Source of the DNA: Plantago elongata
Taxonomy: Eukaryota; Streptophyta; Magnoliopsida; Lamiales; Plantaginaceae
Reading direction: 5' to 3'
Assembly: GCA_036897095.1 (NCBI GenBank)
Contig: JAYMSP010000110.1
Location: forward strand, 1-64,000
Length of the DNA: 64,000 bases
Shown here: positions 49,207-63,485 of the stretch, piece by piece
How the letters are laid out: the number at the start of each line of letters is the position of its first letter
Numbering within the stretch: the stretch's first letter is position 1
The notes under the pieces: model-generated
The model's input: the letters and a program-made list of their open reading frames with translations, nothing else
Told to the model about the DNA's origin: nothing
Databases searched by the model: none
Translations under genes and position numbers: made by a program

Positions 49207-49608
49207 TCACGGACCATAAACCGGTTTAGGGGTACTCTCCAACCAGCGAAGCATGAAGATGAATCCGATGAGTACAACAGAGTAAAGAAAAACGGTCGTT
49301 CGCCACCCTGCTCGTTCTAGCATAGCCTCCTCCGGGAACCTGGGAACGGATGATCGGTAGGTGAGCCTGTCGCTGGCATAGTATGGCTGGTGGTAAATTT
49401 CGATGACCACGTGGCCACCTGCACTTGGTTCGAATCGGATAAGATTGGGTTCAATGGCCATGCAGATAGGGCAATAGTCCTTGTACCTGAACCATTCTTG
49501 AATGCAATTGTCATGATAATTGTGACCACACCGTAGCTTTCTCGTATTGCTGTTATTGTCTTGTCCAAGATTATCTATGCAGATCACACAAATTTCGCAA
49601 TGCTCCAT
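49207..49608 (-). CDS. Small RING-H2 membrane-anchored protein, probable E3 ubiquitin ligase
   Basis: Intronless frame of 133 residues. The RING-H2 zinc ligands are complete: Cys7, Cys10, Cys27, His29, His32, Cys35, Cys46, Cys49 (spacing CX2C-X16-CXHX2HX2C-X10-CX2C), with the usual Trp after the fourth Cys pair (QEWF). The domain starts almost at the N terminus, which is unusual; many plant RING-H2 proteins have the membrane helix first. A hydrophobic helix at about 104-121 lies near the C terminus, so the RING would face the cytosol with a tail anchor. Ubiquitin-ligase activity is inferred from the domain. ATG at 49608; no better upstream start. Target unknown. Confidence 0.8.
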   Translation of the reverse strand: MEHCEICVICIDNLGQDNNSNTRKLRCGHNYHDNCIQEWFRYKDYCPICMAIEPNLIRFEPSAGGHVVIEIYHQPYYASDRLTYRSSVPRFPEEAMLERAGWRTTVFLYSVVLIGFIFMLRWLESTPKPVYGP

Positions 49609-50232
49609 TATGTAACATAATCATTAAAACAGACTCGAGCTGGTTGTTTATGTAGAAAATAAACTTTGCCTACGTTGAAGTTGGGATAGGATTAGGAGAC
49701 AATATGTTAGAATCCCAATCTGATTAAATTAGATGCGAATTAAGAGTCCTTAACCGGCCTGAATTAGTATTATTAAAATGTATTAAATTAATTCATTCAC
49801 TAGTAATATTAATGCAGCGAAATTATAAATAATTACAAGTCTTGAAGAGAAATCGATGGCATTGGCCATCGAGTTAGGTAGGCTTGAATGTTTAAAACTC
49901 CAGGTTTTAGTACTAACTTGTTAATAAGGGAGTTTCGTGCACTTTTTAACAACACGAAAATAATAATAGAAAACCAGGTTTATAATGTTAACCTGTCTAT
50001 GAATTACAAAAAAATACAACATTGGGATTTGGGAGTCTGATCCAGTTTTGTTTATTGCAGATGAAAAAGAAAAATCTACAGCTATGCTATCTAACTTTGC
50101 ACTTACACTACGTATATCCCTGTAGGGGTATGACCACCTTTCCTGGAGTTCTGTCAGTTTTCGACAGATAGCCAAACAATTCCAGGAGTTCTGCCAGCAA
50201 ATCTCCATACCGTGAACGGTGAAGTCACCACT
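49609..50232. other. Spacer between the RING gene and the helicase
   Basis: Upstream region of the RING gene, then the probable 3' untranslated region of the helicase. AT-rich; no gene seen. A 17-base phrase with the words TTCCTGGAGTTCTG and TTCCAGGAGTTCTG repeats at about 50140 and 50180. Confidence 0.45.
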
Positions 50233-53200
50233 TCAACCTGGGCGTACTTTAAACTTCCTAGGCCTGTTTAAAACTTTCAGCATTCTATCAGTGAGATCAA
50301 TAGGAGCCGTGTAATCTTCTTCTTGATGAATATCGGATGTATGAGTAAGCCAATCCAGTGCTTCTGTTGCAGCATCTTTCTCTGCAAGAACCTTAGTCGC
50401 CTTTGGTTTTCCAATAAACTGCATACCCTTAAACTCCACCATTGCCCTGAACTCATTAGTCTTGAGATGTTTAGATTTGTACTTAGGAGGGTGCTGGCCT
50501 GCTCTCAGTAACAGGGTCTGGAGGAAATTTTTGGGATTAGTTCCGTCTTTTGTGAATCTATCATGAGCATCGAGGGGTTCGGGTATCTTATCCTCATGAC
50601 CAAAAATGAATTTTCCTTCACACTGATCGCCTGAAACCAATTCTTGGACAGCAAGCATGATGTACTTGCCTTCCCTGTGTATATCCATGCTTGGATCTTG
50701 AAGCTACATGTTAAAGCAATGTAAGAACAAGAGTTTTATAAAATAACACATCTCAAGGGAAACTTTGAGATGTTACCTTCTTTTGTAAGAGCTCACTAAA
50801 CTCCTCCTTAAGTTTCAGATAGCACTCTGCCAGATGTGGATTCATGAAAAAATCAACATATCCTTCCAGCATTTTCAGATGCCCTGCCTGAAAGATGCCA
50901 AAAACACTCAACTAATAAAAGACCCAGACCATCAGAATAAGATACTTCCCATCCAAGAATTCAGAGACCAAGATTTACCGTAGCACCACATTCGAGTCTA
51001 CCACCAAAGAGAATTAAAATGGAATCAGATACTCCAGTTGAATCGCGTATGAATACGGTGTTAACTTTGACCTTTTCACCAAATACCAACCATGGGTATG
51101 GAATTTTCTGGTAACGCGCATTCACAGAATTCTGCACCAAACCATGTATCAAACTACAATGCATAATAAATGGATCTATAAAAGGAATCCAAAGCTAGGT
51201 TCTTTGGATATTGTAAATTTAAAGCTAATTCCTATTATAAAAAGCCGCATCTAAAGTATCTGGCAAGCTTTGCTTTGTCATAAATTTGGAGGATACATTT
51301 TAATTGCTTTGCACTATTGCAATCTTTTATATCAAATACACTGGTTCCAGGTCATATGATTGATTACTAAGTAGCATCTACTGCAACTTGCTAGCCTGAG
51401 TAGAAAATGTTGGATGGATCTAGTGGACATGTAACTCTAAGGACCCAGTTTCTATATTTTGCAGTTAACAGATCTCTACATGAACCTTCTAACATTACAA
51501 AAATGTACCTTAAACTTTGACTTCAGCTGCTTAGATGTGGAAAGTTTTAATTGATGGAAAAAGTCCTCTGTTTTCTCTCAAAATAATACCATATGTCCAG
51601 TTAGTGGTCAAGTGACATTGATCTTCTTGCTTAAATTAAAATCAAGCCATATGCAATGACAACTTCAGAATTTTGACAATATCTAGCTAGAAGATTCTGG
51701 TAAAAGAAAGAAATAGGACATCAGATTCTCTAAGCAGTGATAGGCAAAACTATAATCCAGCGACAATGATTCAACGACAATCACGGACCAGTATAAGACG
51801 TAAAACATACCGAATAAAGCAAGACCTGCCCGTCGTCCATTGTTTTGAAAGACATTGAGGTTTCTCTGTGCTGCACATAAAAGGGAAATCAAAACCAACT
51901 GTGCTGCACTAGTAGTCGATTTCAACAGGAATTGTAATATGATACTCACCACTACCGATGCAATACCAGGATATAGTCCTGAACATATAACAGCACGAAC
52001 CAACGATTGGTTGTGACTTAATTTGTTATTGCTTGCTGCATCTGTATCTAGTAACTTGGCATCCTTCAGAATGTAGGAGAACTGCTTGCGGAGAGAATGA
52101 ATAGCTTGAAGAGTCTGCATCGAGAGGAAGTTTCTCCAACAATACTCATACGCCGATCCTTCTCTATCTGCATCCTTCCATCCTTCGTACGCACGAACTA
52201 GAGCCATATGGTCACTATAGTCCTTTGCGGAAAATCTTGACTTTGCACTCCCTGCTAGCTGCACCAAGGAGAAAGCTGTAAATCAGCTCCTAAATCTCTC
52301 AATAGAGACAATTAGAGAGTGTCTTGTAAAGAAGAGATACATAGCCGAAAACATATCAGTATATTGCATTAAAGATGAATATGTGCATCTTTATGCAATT
52401 ATTGAGACTCGTACAGCAAACATTTTCTCAAGTCTCAACATCTAATACAATAATGTAGGTTCATTTCATCTTCAAAATTCATTCGGGAAATAGGCACATT
52501 TTTCCCAACCAAGCTTTCTGCAGAAATATTTGCTTCAACTGCGTAACATGTAAATCCAGTACATAAGTATGACAGGTCAAATGCTTCCTATTCCGTTTTT
52601 GTTGACTTTCTGTTAATGGCATGTTCAATTCAAACACAAATTAGCCATAAATCATCCCCGAAAAACAATTCTATACTTTCATGATATAATCTTCATAATT
52701 TTCCTCAGGTATAACTTAAGATTAATTTTTGGCAAACATAGCTTGGAAAAGGTCAACAAGCAAAATGTGAAGCTTTTTCTTGGACACAGAAGTATGTATT
52801 GTGGTTTCAGTGAAAAAATGAATATGCCAAGGTGTTGGGGAGGGGGGGATACTTTATGCTAACTAACATCTTTATTTTCTTGAGGCAAAAGAAAAGGATC
52901 TCTGACGCTGAGACCAGCCACTATCGTCAGTACTGGGTCAAAGCAGCCCAATATTGCACCCATGATTAACATTTTCCCAAGCTTAGGATCCACTGGGAGC
53001 ACAGACAGGAACTTTCCTGATCAAAAGAAAAAACAAGTTAACGAAGTTGAGAACATATTTAATGAGTATCAGTAGGATCAAATTCACATTGCATATAACG
53101 TTGCCAATTGGACATACCAAGATAAGAGAGATTCTCATTTTCATCTAAAGCACCAATCAGCTTCAAAAACTCAATGGCATTTTGCACCTGAAGAATCAGG

Positions 53201-56200
53201 AGAGAGAAATATAAAGTTAGTGCCGCAAAGGAGGAAATGAGCAGGTAGTTGTGAAGCCATACTGAACATTAAATAAAAAAACAGCAAGCATTTGCTGCTT
53301 CTATATCTGCAGAAGGCTTGTGATTCTGCAGTCACGAGCATGTGGAAAGATAAACGCACCATTGTGAAGTGCGAAACACATAAAGAACATTATTTGATAA
53401 GTCAATATTTTTATGAAATGCCGTTAACTAATGAGCTATAGTGTGTAAATCACAAATAAAGAACTCTTCGAACTCATCATGGTTACTGTAAGTAGCAAAT
53501 TAAGACTCGAGTTATCAGAAAGACAAACTTCAATTTTATGATATCATCAAAGGAGACTTGAACGTGATGAGAATTGGTTCTCTAAATGCTGGTACCATGT
53601 CACTATTTTTCTAATAAACATAGAATATCTTCCAAAGATCATGAAACTGGATGAACCCTTAGCTTGGGGAGAAAAAAGAAACAATATACATCACTATATA
53701 GTTTCATATATCAGCAATTCCATTTATGACACTAGAGAAAAACTCAGCTAAGTACTAGCGTAAATTCCAGGAGGTAGCTCTACAAACAAAAATATAGTGA
53801 TACATTCATAGTTCCAATCTGTAGCCATGACTAGTTTTAGAATACCTTGCCCACTCAGGATTCAGTGTATGGGAAATCATGGCAGCCGAAAGAAACTAAT
53901 TTAATCCTTTGGTATAGCAATTTTTTGCAACTCATCATGCATAAGTATGTTGAGGCTCGAACAAAACAAAACATGAAAAATAAAGCTTCGCCAGGCACAC
54001 ACCATGTTTCGTGCATTTCAGAAAGTGAAATATCTGAATCAGCGTACTCTAAATGAACCAATAAATGGCGAAAAATATAACTTACAGCTCTCTGTTCAGG
54101 TGGCTGAAGAGCTGCAGAAAGAAAATCTCTAATACTGTTGACCTGTAAACTTTTAATTTGCAGACAGAGAGAGTTCAACGGAGTCCTCAGAAGTTCAGGA
54201 AGCTGGTATTCAGCAAAAGCTTCATATACGCATCTTGGATAAAGGTGGTAGCACTCCCCTGGCTGTACTCGGCCAGCCCTACCCCTTCTCTGCAATCCAA
54301 ACAGTGATTATGAAAGAAAAAATAGTTGATGAATATTGAATAAAAATAAGCAGATGTATGTATGACTGAGGTAAAAATAAACTAAAAAATACAGCATAGA
54401 AAGCCGAGGGGAAATAAAAAAAAAAAATAGAACTCACTTGCCGCGCTGAAGCTTGCGATATCCAGGAAGGTAGTAAACAAGGTGTATTATTTAGCGCATC
54501 ATATGTCGTCTCCTTAGCTTTCCCACAGTCAACAACAAATACTACGTCATTGATTGTAATACTTGCCTCAGCCATATTTGTGGCAAGAACTATTTTCCGA
54601 ACATTTGGAGGTGCTCTGTCAAATATGAGTCTCTGTAAAAAGCATTACGAAGCTTGTTAAACAATGCCTAGATACAAATATTAAAAGGAGCTACAAACAT
54701 AAAACTAAACCTAATACACTCAGGAATAAATCGTCAATAATACCAACTTCAAAGCTTCTTGGCGTTTTGATGAAACTGATAGAGAGTTTGGAGCAGATAA
54801 CATTATATAGCTTGGAATCATAATACTATAATAGTAGAAGGATTTGCATTCTTTCATGTCCCTATTATGTTGATTCAGTAATGTAGCTGATCTGCTTCTT
54901 TTCTTCCGTTGTAACACTCGTGTATGATAATTATATAGAAATTGTCAAATAGACGTCTAACTAAACAATGTACTCATAATTAATAAACTGGAAATTTTTT
55001 TGAGATAGAAGCTACCCATATGAAAGAAAAGGGTGCAAATTATTAACATTCGGGTTAAGCAGTGAAAATTTTACAGAAGGCAAAATTCAAAATTAAACAA
55101 CCTGTTCCCCGGTTGCCATTGAACCGTGGCAAGTGAGTAAAAGGACCCTGTTGGGGTCCCCTAAGAGAGGATGAGCTTTTAATTGATCTCGCATACAACT
55201 GATATCATCCCATCCCGTCATAAATACTAACACAGCACCCGGACGCTCCTTCCGACATATATGGCACAATACAGCCTCAATGAGGTTGAATCCAATAGAA
55301 TCAGGTGTCCAGGAGGACAGTGATTCATGTACCCTGGAGCTACGATTCCCCAATTTTGATTTAGCAAGTGCTTCCTATCCACAATGAAAAATGAAATAGT
55401 AATCAAGCACATAAAACCAACTGACGCTTGCAAAATTTAATGCACAGCTAAAGAACAAGAGTGAATGCTGATCTAAGTAGCTAAAATGAGTAGTCAAATT
55501 GTTTAGTACCTCAACAAGAGTAGTGATTGAATTTTTTCTTTTACGTGATCTCTGTGTCTTCCACAACTTATCTTGACCATAATCATCAACTTGGTTGAAT
55601 GAAGTCAACTTATATCCAGTCATCTCCAGTACATCTTCCAGAAAATGAGCTCGTACAGGATAAGTGAAGCCCTAGGTTCACATAACAAAGTTCCTCGCTC
55701 ACATGATGATGAAACCGAGGGAAATAGCACCACAACAAACAATAGAACGGCACATATATTAACTGGATACTGATTTGATTATTGATTACAGAGAATGCCA
55801 CTAGAAGAAGATTAGGAACACAACTCCCTGAAATACAGTTCTGTAACATCAGGGGAGTGCATTTTTATCTGAAAAGTTAAGACAGTTCTGACACATATCA
55901 TGAATTAAGTGATAAGTCAACCGAATTTTAGTTCAGCTTGTTCGATGGAGTTTTTACATCAGTTGGAAAAATCAAGAACAACAAATCATATTAAATTTTG
56001 GCCAAACTAACAACTCTGACTATAACATGTACTATCACTTTAACTTACATGAATGTGGATTGTCGGTGCTCCACCAAAAAAACTAGAGAATAGATCAGCA
56101 TTCAGCGTAGCACTCATTAATATCAATCTCAGATCTCGCCTTCGTGAAAGAAGATCCTTCAACACAATCAATAAGAAATCTGATGAAGGGAGGGGAATTG

Positions 56201-58287
56201 CATGTCAAAAGCTGAAGAAGTATGAATAGGTAAAATAGAGAAATGAAAGTACGGATATCTGATGATTTTACCTTCATTCATGCCTCGCTCGTGTATTTCA
56301 TCCACAAAGACATGGGTTATACCATCCAAGTTGCGATCACTCAAGAGCCTACGAAGCAAAATTCCACTGGTGCAGAAAAGCAAATGTGTATTCTTGCTTT
56401 TTGCTCCTTCTAATCGTACTTTAAATCCAACCTATCAAAAGAATTCTGTTGAAGGACAGCAACTAGAATAAAGAAATTTTTCAATGTAATATCTGGCATG
56501 CACCTTACTATAAAATAGTTGTACAAATTCAAAATGAAGAAAGTGAAGTTGAACACAGAAAGGAGCATACTGATTCACCGAGGGGTTCTCCTCTCTCTGC
56601 AGAAACTCTTTCAGAAACAGCCATCGCTGATATCCTCCGAGGCTGCGTACAGATTATGCTAGAGAATGCTCCCCTGCCAGACTCTACCTCAGACTCCAGA
56701 ATGAATTGCGGAAGCTGTGTAGTCTTACCACAACCTGTTTCTCCAGAAACAACTACAACCTGTAGTTAAAAGGAATCTCAGAAACTTATAAGCAAATTAA
56801 ATCATGACACATTTAATCAATTCTAGCTTTAGATCAAACTGAGCAACTTAATAGGTAAGGGGTAACCAAACGGATGATTTAGTCAACAATTGTACTGGCT
56901 TAGATGCAAGTAGAGCTTGCATTGTCTAAATCACAGCAGGAGTTCACAATTTTGTTATTTCAATCCATACAAATCCTAAAAGACTTTAGAGTAATTTAAG
57001 CTCATACCTAGTCCTCTAAGAAGTGCTAAAGGACAATTTGTGGTGAAACTAGAAAATAAGAAACAAACTCATGACATAACTCAGACCAATGCCATCTCCA
57101 TAGCAGACAGAATGACCAAACAATCTCATGAAATAGACGAACCTGATTACTTGCTATTGCTTGGAGGAGCCTTTCTTTTTCCCTATATGCAGGAAGAGAC
57201 TTCCGGAAATCCAGCATCCTCACACCTTCAGGTGATTCCTGCAATAATAAACAACGCATATATCCAAGTTACCAACTACTTAAGTACATAAACAGGAGTT
57301 GAGTCGATTGATAAATTCCTCAGATCACCTCTTGTGGGGAAAAAAATTAAAAAATTGATAAATAAAATGATGATCTGAAGAGAGAACCAAGATTAAACAC
57401 TCGAATAATTATGAATCATTTTGAGCACCATAAATGTTGTCAAAGAGCAGGATACCAGGTAAAAAAAATTATCCAGCTCACAACCACAATCACCCGAGCA
57501 AAATTGGAGATTCCAATCATTATTCTCAGAAGAAAGTAGCAATATATAGTATGCAAACACACTAGGAACGAATCACACAACAATAGAGTATAATTTTATC
57601 AGGGAATGAATGAACGTGGGCGTTTAATATGGATAATCTACGTATAAAATTTGTTGGGTAATCGATACACGAGAACTATCCTCAAATAAATTAGTTGGAT
57701 AATCTATGAATTCAATATATCAGATTATTTGTTTAACATTTATACTGAATGGCATCACCTACATGAGCAAAATTGCCCAAAAACAATCTCAAAAATTGAA
57801 AAAACAGTACCTGCCATGCTCTCTGTGCATTACGCATGCGCAAGCTTTGCCTCTGCAGAACTTTCTCCATCACAGAATCATCAAGGAATGCATTTCCATC
57901 ACTCTCTACACTATCAACACCAACACTGGCCTCCTTTTCATCTGAAATGCTGCCTGATTTTTTAGAGTTCAGCAATGTTCTGTCAAGGTGTTCCTGGAGC
58001 AGACCTTCCACCCTCCTTTGCAAGCTCAGTGGGATAACAACCTGCACAAGAATTTCAAATTGATAATTTTAGTTAATTTTAATGAACCCTTGCAAGAAAC
58101 TATGCCAATCACACTTGACCAGGAGTTTCAGGTACTGTTGAAGTGTTCAATCAAACACCATACCTCTAGTAGAATTCTTAATTCACGTATTGAGTATATG
58201 TTCATTTGCACAGCACAGAAGACAAAATGTTAATGGTAAATGCCCTAAAAAATTATGACATATATGTACATGTGTTCTATTTTTAGA

Positions 58288-58319
<32 letters not shown>

Positions 58320-60448
58320 TTATATAATTGAGTCTGACAAAAAATTTGAATATTGTGATTAAAAAGGGCAGTTTTTAATTCAAATTTTCATTGTTTATTA
58401 GATAAATTACTCATAGTATGAAGTTTCATATTTATTCTAATTCAGGTTTTCTCTAATTGTACGTATGTAGTATGATTCTAACTTTCATTATATTAGATAA
58501 AAAAAATAACTATTGTATGCGAGTTTATATTAACAATATCTTCAGTTGTGATAACAATAACATCTTTAGATGAAAACTATTGTTTCGTGAACAGTAATTC
58601 TTTTTTTTTAATGTATAATGGTTATTCAAAATAAATGCTTTAAGATACTCCCTTCCAAGAAATCATTTATATACATTCATGCTCACAATTGTGCTTATGT
58701 ACTTGGGTAAAGATCAGTGCATGGGACATTTTAATGTGTATGATTGGGCACTCAATCAAGTGATGTCTTGATTGTTGACAGTCAATCATGAGGACTAGAT
58801 CATGTAACTGAAAAAGTGACATTTGAAGTCATCATTGACCATAGAAACATAACAGCAAAGTGATTTTCAGTATTTGTAGGATTATACATTTGAAACTCTG
58901 TTGTGACAGGATATTGAGAAATTAGAGTTTTTATAACCTGCAATTTCACCCATTAACTGTCAATTGAGATAGAAAATGGTGCCACAAATTCTAGCAAAGA
59001 GTTCCATGATTCATGCAACTCCAAGGTGGTGAAAACCGCTACTATTGCGGTTTGACTTACTGAGGTATAGAGTGCAGAAATAACACAAAAAGAGCAGCTC
59101 AATTTTCCCATTAATCAGATAACTCTTACCTCCCGTTGAGGCCGCTTATCATCCAGGTCAGGCCTGTAGCTGGGAAGGGGCACCTTACTTGCAACGACCA
59201 CTTTCCCGTATATTTCACTAAACGGTTCAAAGTTTATAGTACATCAGATAAATTCCACAACAATAGAGTAACCAATGTACATGAGTCACTTCCTTACCAG
59301 TAAAGCCCCATGCTCTTCGCAAGGTTAGATATTTGCTCAAAGTCTCTCCTGTTGCTCGTATCCTTAGACACAATTTCTCGGTCCTTGTCATTCTGCAAGA
59401 GCATGCTAAGTTTTGATCTCCATCCATCAATATTGGCCACAGAGGATGTTGCCTGCATTAAAAGCATGTCACTATAGGACAATCTCCATAGTTTTTAAAC
59501 AGCCTAACTAGGAATATGTACACAGTTAAAAAATTAATATGTCTAGTACAAAACATGACACATGTCAGCAAACAATAATTACCAGGCATACATCACAACC
59601 ACGACAATATGGATTGGGCAAAGTATTTTCAGTTCATTAGTGAGCATTTGTGTAGTAAACTAATGTCTTCACGGTAGCATCTCAGAAAAAAAACCACTAA
59701 TACCGGATTTATGATAAAGGTACCTAGAGTAGGAGTAAAATTTACACGCAAGCCGATTATTTCTCAGAATACGCAACAATAAGAAAGTGAAACCCTACCC
59801 CATTCAAGATCAACATATGACTCTCCACTAACACTCATCGAACCTCGGCACGTGTGCCACCTTCTACAGTACCCAAACAAAATTGAAAACTCTAAAGCAA
59901 CTCCACAGTAGTTAGAGACCAAGTCACCAATACACAACTCAAACCAGTCCATTTTTATTATACAACTAAAAACAACACATCATCAAGCAGTATACATTCA
60001 TTGGATATCGCCAAACAGCAAAGCTAGTACGGAACATCTATAATATTATTACTTGGATCAAGCATGTCATTTTGGTCCAAGATAACTTTTTTATCAGCAA
60101 TAACTTAACAGAAGAAACCAATTTCACTTGGGCATATTATCAAACACTTAGAATGCATGAATACATAAAATCTTTCAAAAAAGAAGAAAGATACGACGGA
60201 ATTTATACCAGGTAGTAGTCGCCATCGCATTCGTAGTCATCGTCGGAGAACTGCTCGACCGTGTAGCCAGAAAAGCCACGGATTCCGGCAGAAAAATAGC
60301 AGCTTAAGTAGTTATGATGCTGAAAACGACGATAATTTACAAGAATGTTGTTGTGGGAGGTAAAAGGCAGGATCTTTGAAGGGGAAGATGACAGAAAAGG
60401 GTGGTTTTTAGCGGCGCGTGAAAGGATATGCCTGAGCATGGAATGCAT
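50233..60448 (-). CDS. DExH-box ATP-dependent RNA helicase with C-terminal dsRNA-binding domain (DExH3/DExH5 type)
   Basis: DHX36-like RNA helicase. Nineteen exons (minus): 60209-60448, 59298-59452, 59130-59217, 57811-58041, 57143-57238, 56571-56759, 56272-56431, 56049-56179, 55510-55671, 55102-55374, 54438-54632, 54086-54289, 53118-53187, 52868-53016, 51950-52258, 51811-51870, 50979-51131, 50777-50887, 50233-50703; sum 3447 bases, 1148 residues. Motif I GETGCGKT is at about 276-283, II DEIH 377-380, III SAT 409-411, [10 protein letters not shown] 640-647. The helicase-associated and OB-fold regions follow (about 700-990), then a double-stranded-RNA-binding domain at about 1047-1112. The first 60 residues are rich in Arg, His and Ser, almost without acids, like a mitochondrial or plastid presequence. 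An in-frame Met three codons on is an alternative start. Introns are clean GT-AG. Confidence 0.94.
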
Positions 60449-61308
60449 ACTATTGAGAATCGGATTGGAGCATGGTGCGGATTGGGTGTTGCTCAGCTGG
60501 ACTTGCCGGAGAAGCACGGCGGAGAGTTTGGTTTTTGTAGTGACAGCTAAATCAGGTGTTTCTTTTTATCAATTTATGTAATTTGGTTAATTGCAGTGAA
60601 GGTGAAGAAGAATTCTGTCTTTACATGTTGGAGGGTTCCAATTTTATTCATTTTGCACGGACGTCGAACTTAAGACCACGTCTTTAAGCCGGAAGAGTAT
60701 AATGAAGGGTTGTTATTTGAGTTCTATCGAGTTTAACTTTCGTATATCGTCTTCAACTATAGTTGTATTTATGACTCTAAACTCTAAAGATAATATTTCT
60801 TAGGAATTATATCATTTCATTAACAGTGTTAAATATCCATTGCATATAACGATTATTAAATTTGTAAAGGAAATGTCTATTCGTATGAAGATCAAGAAAG
60901 ATTCGAATACTTGGAAAAAAACCGTGCATATTCAAAATTTCAAACGTTTATAGAGCTTATTATGGTGTCCCCTACCTCACCAGTCACCGGTGAAATCTCT
61001 AATTTCCTTTCCATTTGATCTCTCTCTTTCTTTTCGATTACTTTACTCTTAAATTCCAGAATATTAATACATAGAATTACGAACCATCGTAACTTAATTC
61101 ATTCATGTATTAATCACCTATATAATATGAGATATGAATATACATTCCATTTTTTTAACTTCCACCTATTTGTAGGGTGTATCTGCAAGTTATGAAACTT
61201 ATATCACCTATATGCAACACCATAATTCAAGCTTGGTCTAAGAAAACACATCTCGTTGTCATATCGTCAATAAGCAAAAACCCTAGCTAAACCTCTGTTT
61301 CCTCTTCC
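60449..61308. promoter_or_regulatory. Divergent intergenic region of the helicase and mL45 genes
   Basis: Only 860 bases separate the start codons of two genes facing away from each other, so both promoters and 5' untranslated regions must lie here. I could not pick out TATA boxes with confidence. No other gene lies between them. Confidence 0.6.
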
Positions 61309-63485
61309 ATGGCGAAAGCTCTGACAATGGTAATTTTCATCAACCTATTCCACATTTTATTACTTTTCCTCAAAATCAACTCGTTCACTCTTCTCTCTCT
61401 GTCTTAACTCTCAAGTCGCGGCAGAGGATTCTGCCAATACTAGCACCTTCCCGACATCAAATTACGGAGCCATTGTTGAACTTGAACAGTTACACATTGG
61501 TAAGCTACACATTTGATGTTTAACTGTGATGTAATCGATGATCGTCTTGTACAAGTCAATTGAGTGCACATTTGGTGTGTCGTTTTATGTTTAGTTCTGA
61601 TTCAGCTGTTGTCTGTTTGTAGGAGGCCAAGCTACCATACATAAGCTTTATGCGGACGATGAGTATGCAAACCAATATGCGAATGGTGTGAATTGATTTC
61701 TCAACTTTTTTAGTCTCTCATGTGTTGATTTCCTTCTTAATTAATGTGTACAGTTTGGTTTCTCTAACAATGTGCTAACTCATGTTTAAGAATTCCGTAA
61801 AATTGTAGCAATTGACTTAGTTATGTACTAGCCGGGACTGAAAAAATAGATTGAATTGGGATCTCAGATAGTAGGACCAGGTGTCAAAGAATTTGCAAGT
61901 CACTTGAAATGTTTGAAAAACTCTGGTTGAAGTCACTCTCGTCACTTCTATTTCCATATATTGACTTTATCAAATATGATCTGTATTGATGTACAGGTGT
62001 TAGATATTTAACATGACTTTTTGCAGGCATCTGTCAGCATATCGATGGTGAGTCCTGGGTTTATATATGAACCATATGCAGTCCGTGAAAAAATTCCATT
62101 CTGGAGGAGGTGAGTTTTCTTTGCCATCTTTCTTTAGAACCAAAACTATCAGTAGTGGCTATGTTGTATTTGGCGGATCATAAACAGAAAGATTGCATGT
62201 CAAACATCTAGTAGTAGATCATCTGTGACAGATGGGGATGTAAATGATTTGTCATCTTCACAGAAAAAAAACAACACAAGTGCAGCAAGTCATTTTCAGC
62301 TTGTGGTTTTCTCCATATAATGATGGCCATGGGCTAATGCAACAAATGAAATTAAAGTCGGATTCAATTTCATTCATCATTTGTAACTAGAATACATTTT
62401 GACCAATGTTTGTTGTAACATAAACTTCAACCTTGAAATTTAATTGAAGGGATCCTGCTGTTTTATGTTCATTGCGGTTGAAGTCTTGATCACAATATTG
62501 AGTCGCATTGCAATGGAATTGAACAACTCTACCACTATGTTATCACTTCATTGCCCATAAGTGTTTTCTGCTCTACCAAAGTTCTATAACTGCTGAAGAT
62601 ATATGAAAACAGTTTTCTCGAAATATAGGGACTGCTTCTCAAATATGGTCCAGCAATTTCATTGGTGATTAAGAAAATCAACAATAAATAAAGTTGTGCA
62701 CACATAATGATAGAAATGAGTATCAGCTGTAATGAGCATTGGAAGTTTGGAACATATGGATGATGATATCATGCTCAGTCAACCATTGTAAAGGGCTAGA
62801 TCAATTTCTAGGAACCTGTTCATGTTGTTTCCGTTAGTTTAGACCTCCTTACCTAATAACTCTAGATTTGTAAGCAATTTTAGACTTCAATTTGTTCTTG
62901 AGGAGAATCCAGGAAATATTTATCCTTAGAATTCAAGCTCTTTTATAAATTGCACGGTGGAAATCTGAACTCTCATAAAACCAACGAGGAGTTCTTTCTG
63001 AAAGTTTATCATCATATGTTTAGTTTTAGTTACATGTAGCATGGCATCTGTCTGATAGTTGCTCATACAGAAGCTGGTGTTACCTTAAGTTAAATTCATT
63101 TCAGTAGACTAGTTCTGCAGGGGCTTTCATGAACATCGGAACACTAAAAGACAGAGAAGAAATATGTTATCCTTCAAAAAGTTATTGGCTAAGAGAAATA
63201 GGAGCAGTTTGGAAAATATATATTTATGCAGCGTAAGAGATTAGGCTAATTCGGCATCAGTAACATTTGGATTTCTAGAAAAATATGCAAATACTGCTAT
63301 CTTTATTGAGTTTCGTATTCATGGCTGTTTACAAAATCTGATCACTATGCCTATTTGTGTATTATGATAGTTGTATACATTCATTAATGCGTGTAGCACT
63401 TGGGTATTTCTGACTTATAATTTTTGTTGCTAGATGGTTTACTAGACCTGGATGGAAAAGGACAAAAGAAGATCTTCTTCATGAG
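61309..63485 (+). CDS. Mitochondrial ribosomal mL45 / Tim44-like domain protein, first five exons
   Basis: Exons 61309-61329, 61425-61499, 61623-61685, 62027-62109 and 63434-63485 join in phase to 98 residues; the gene continues past the window. The start MAKALTM and the following Arg/Leu-rich, acid-poor residues suggest a mitochondrial presequence. The conserved stretch VSPGFIYEPYAVREKIPFW, with RRWFTRPGWKRTKEDL after it, matches plant proteins annotated as mitochondrial large-subunit protein L45 with a Tim44-like domain. The globular domain itself lies in later exons not seen here. Exon 1 is very short (seven codons), and the second exon's frame is chosen because it joins cleanly on both sides. 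Assignment rests on remembered family sequence. Confidence 0.72.

Noticed and set aside
57706-58233. Overlapping plus-strand frames
   Set aside because: They are antisense to a helicase exon and its introns.
58287-58322. TG/TA dinucleotide run as a possible matrix-attachment or origin-like site
   Set aside because: It is an ordinary microsatellite in a helicase intron.
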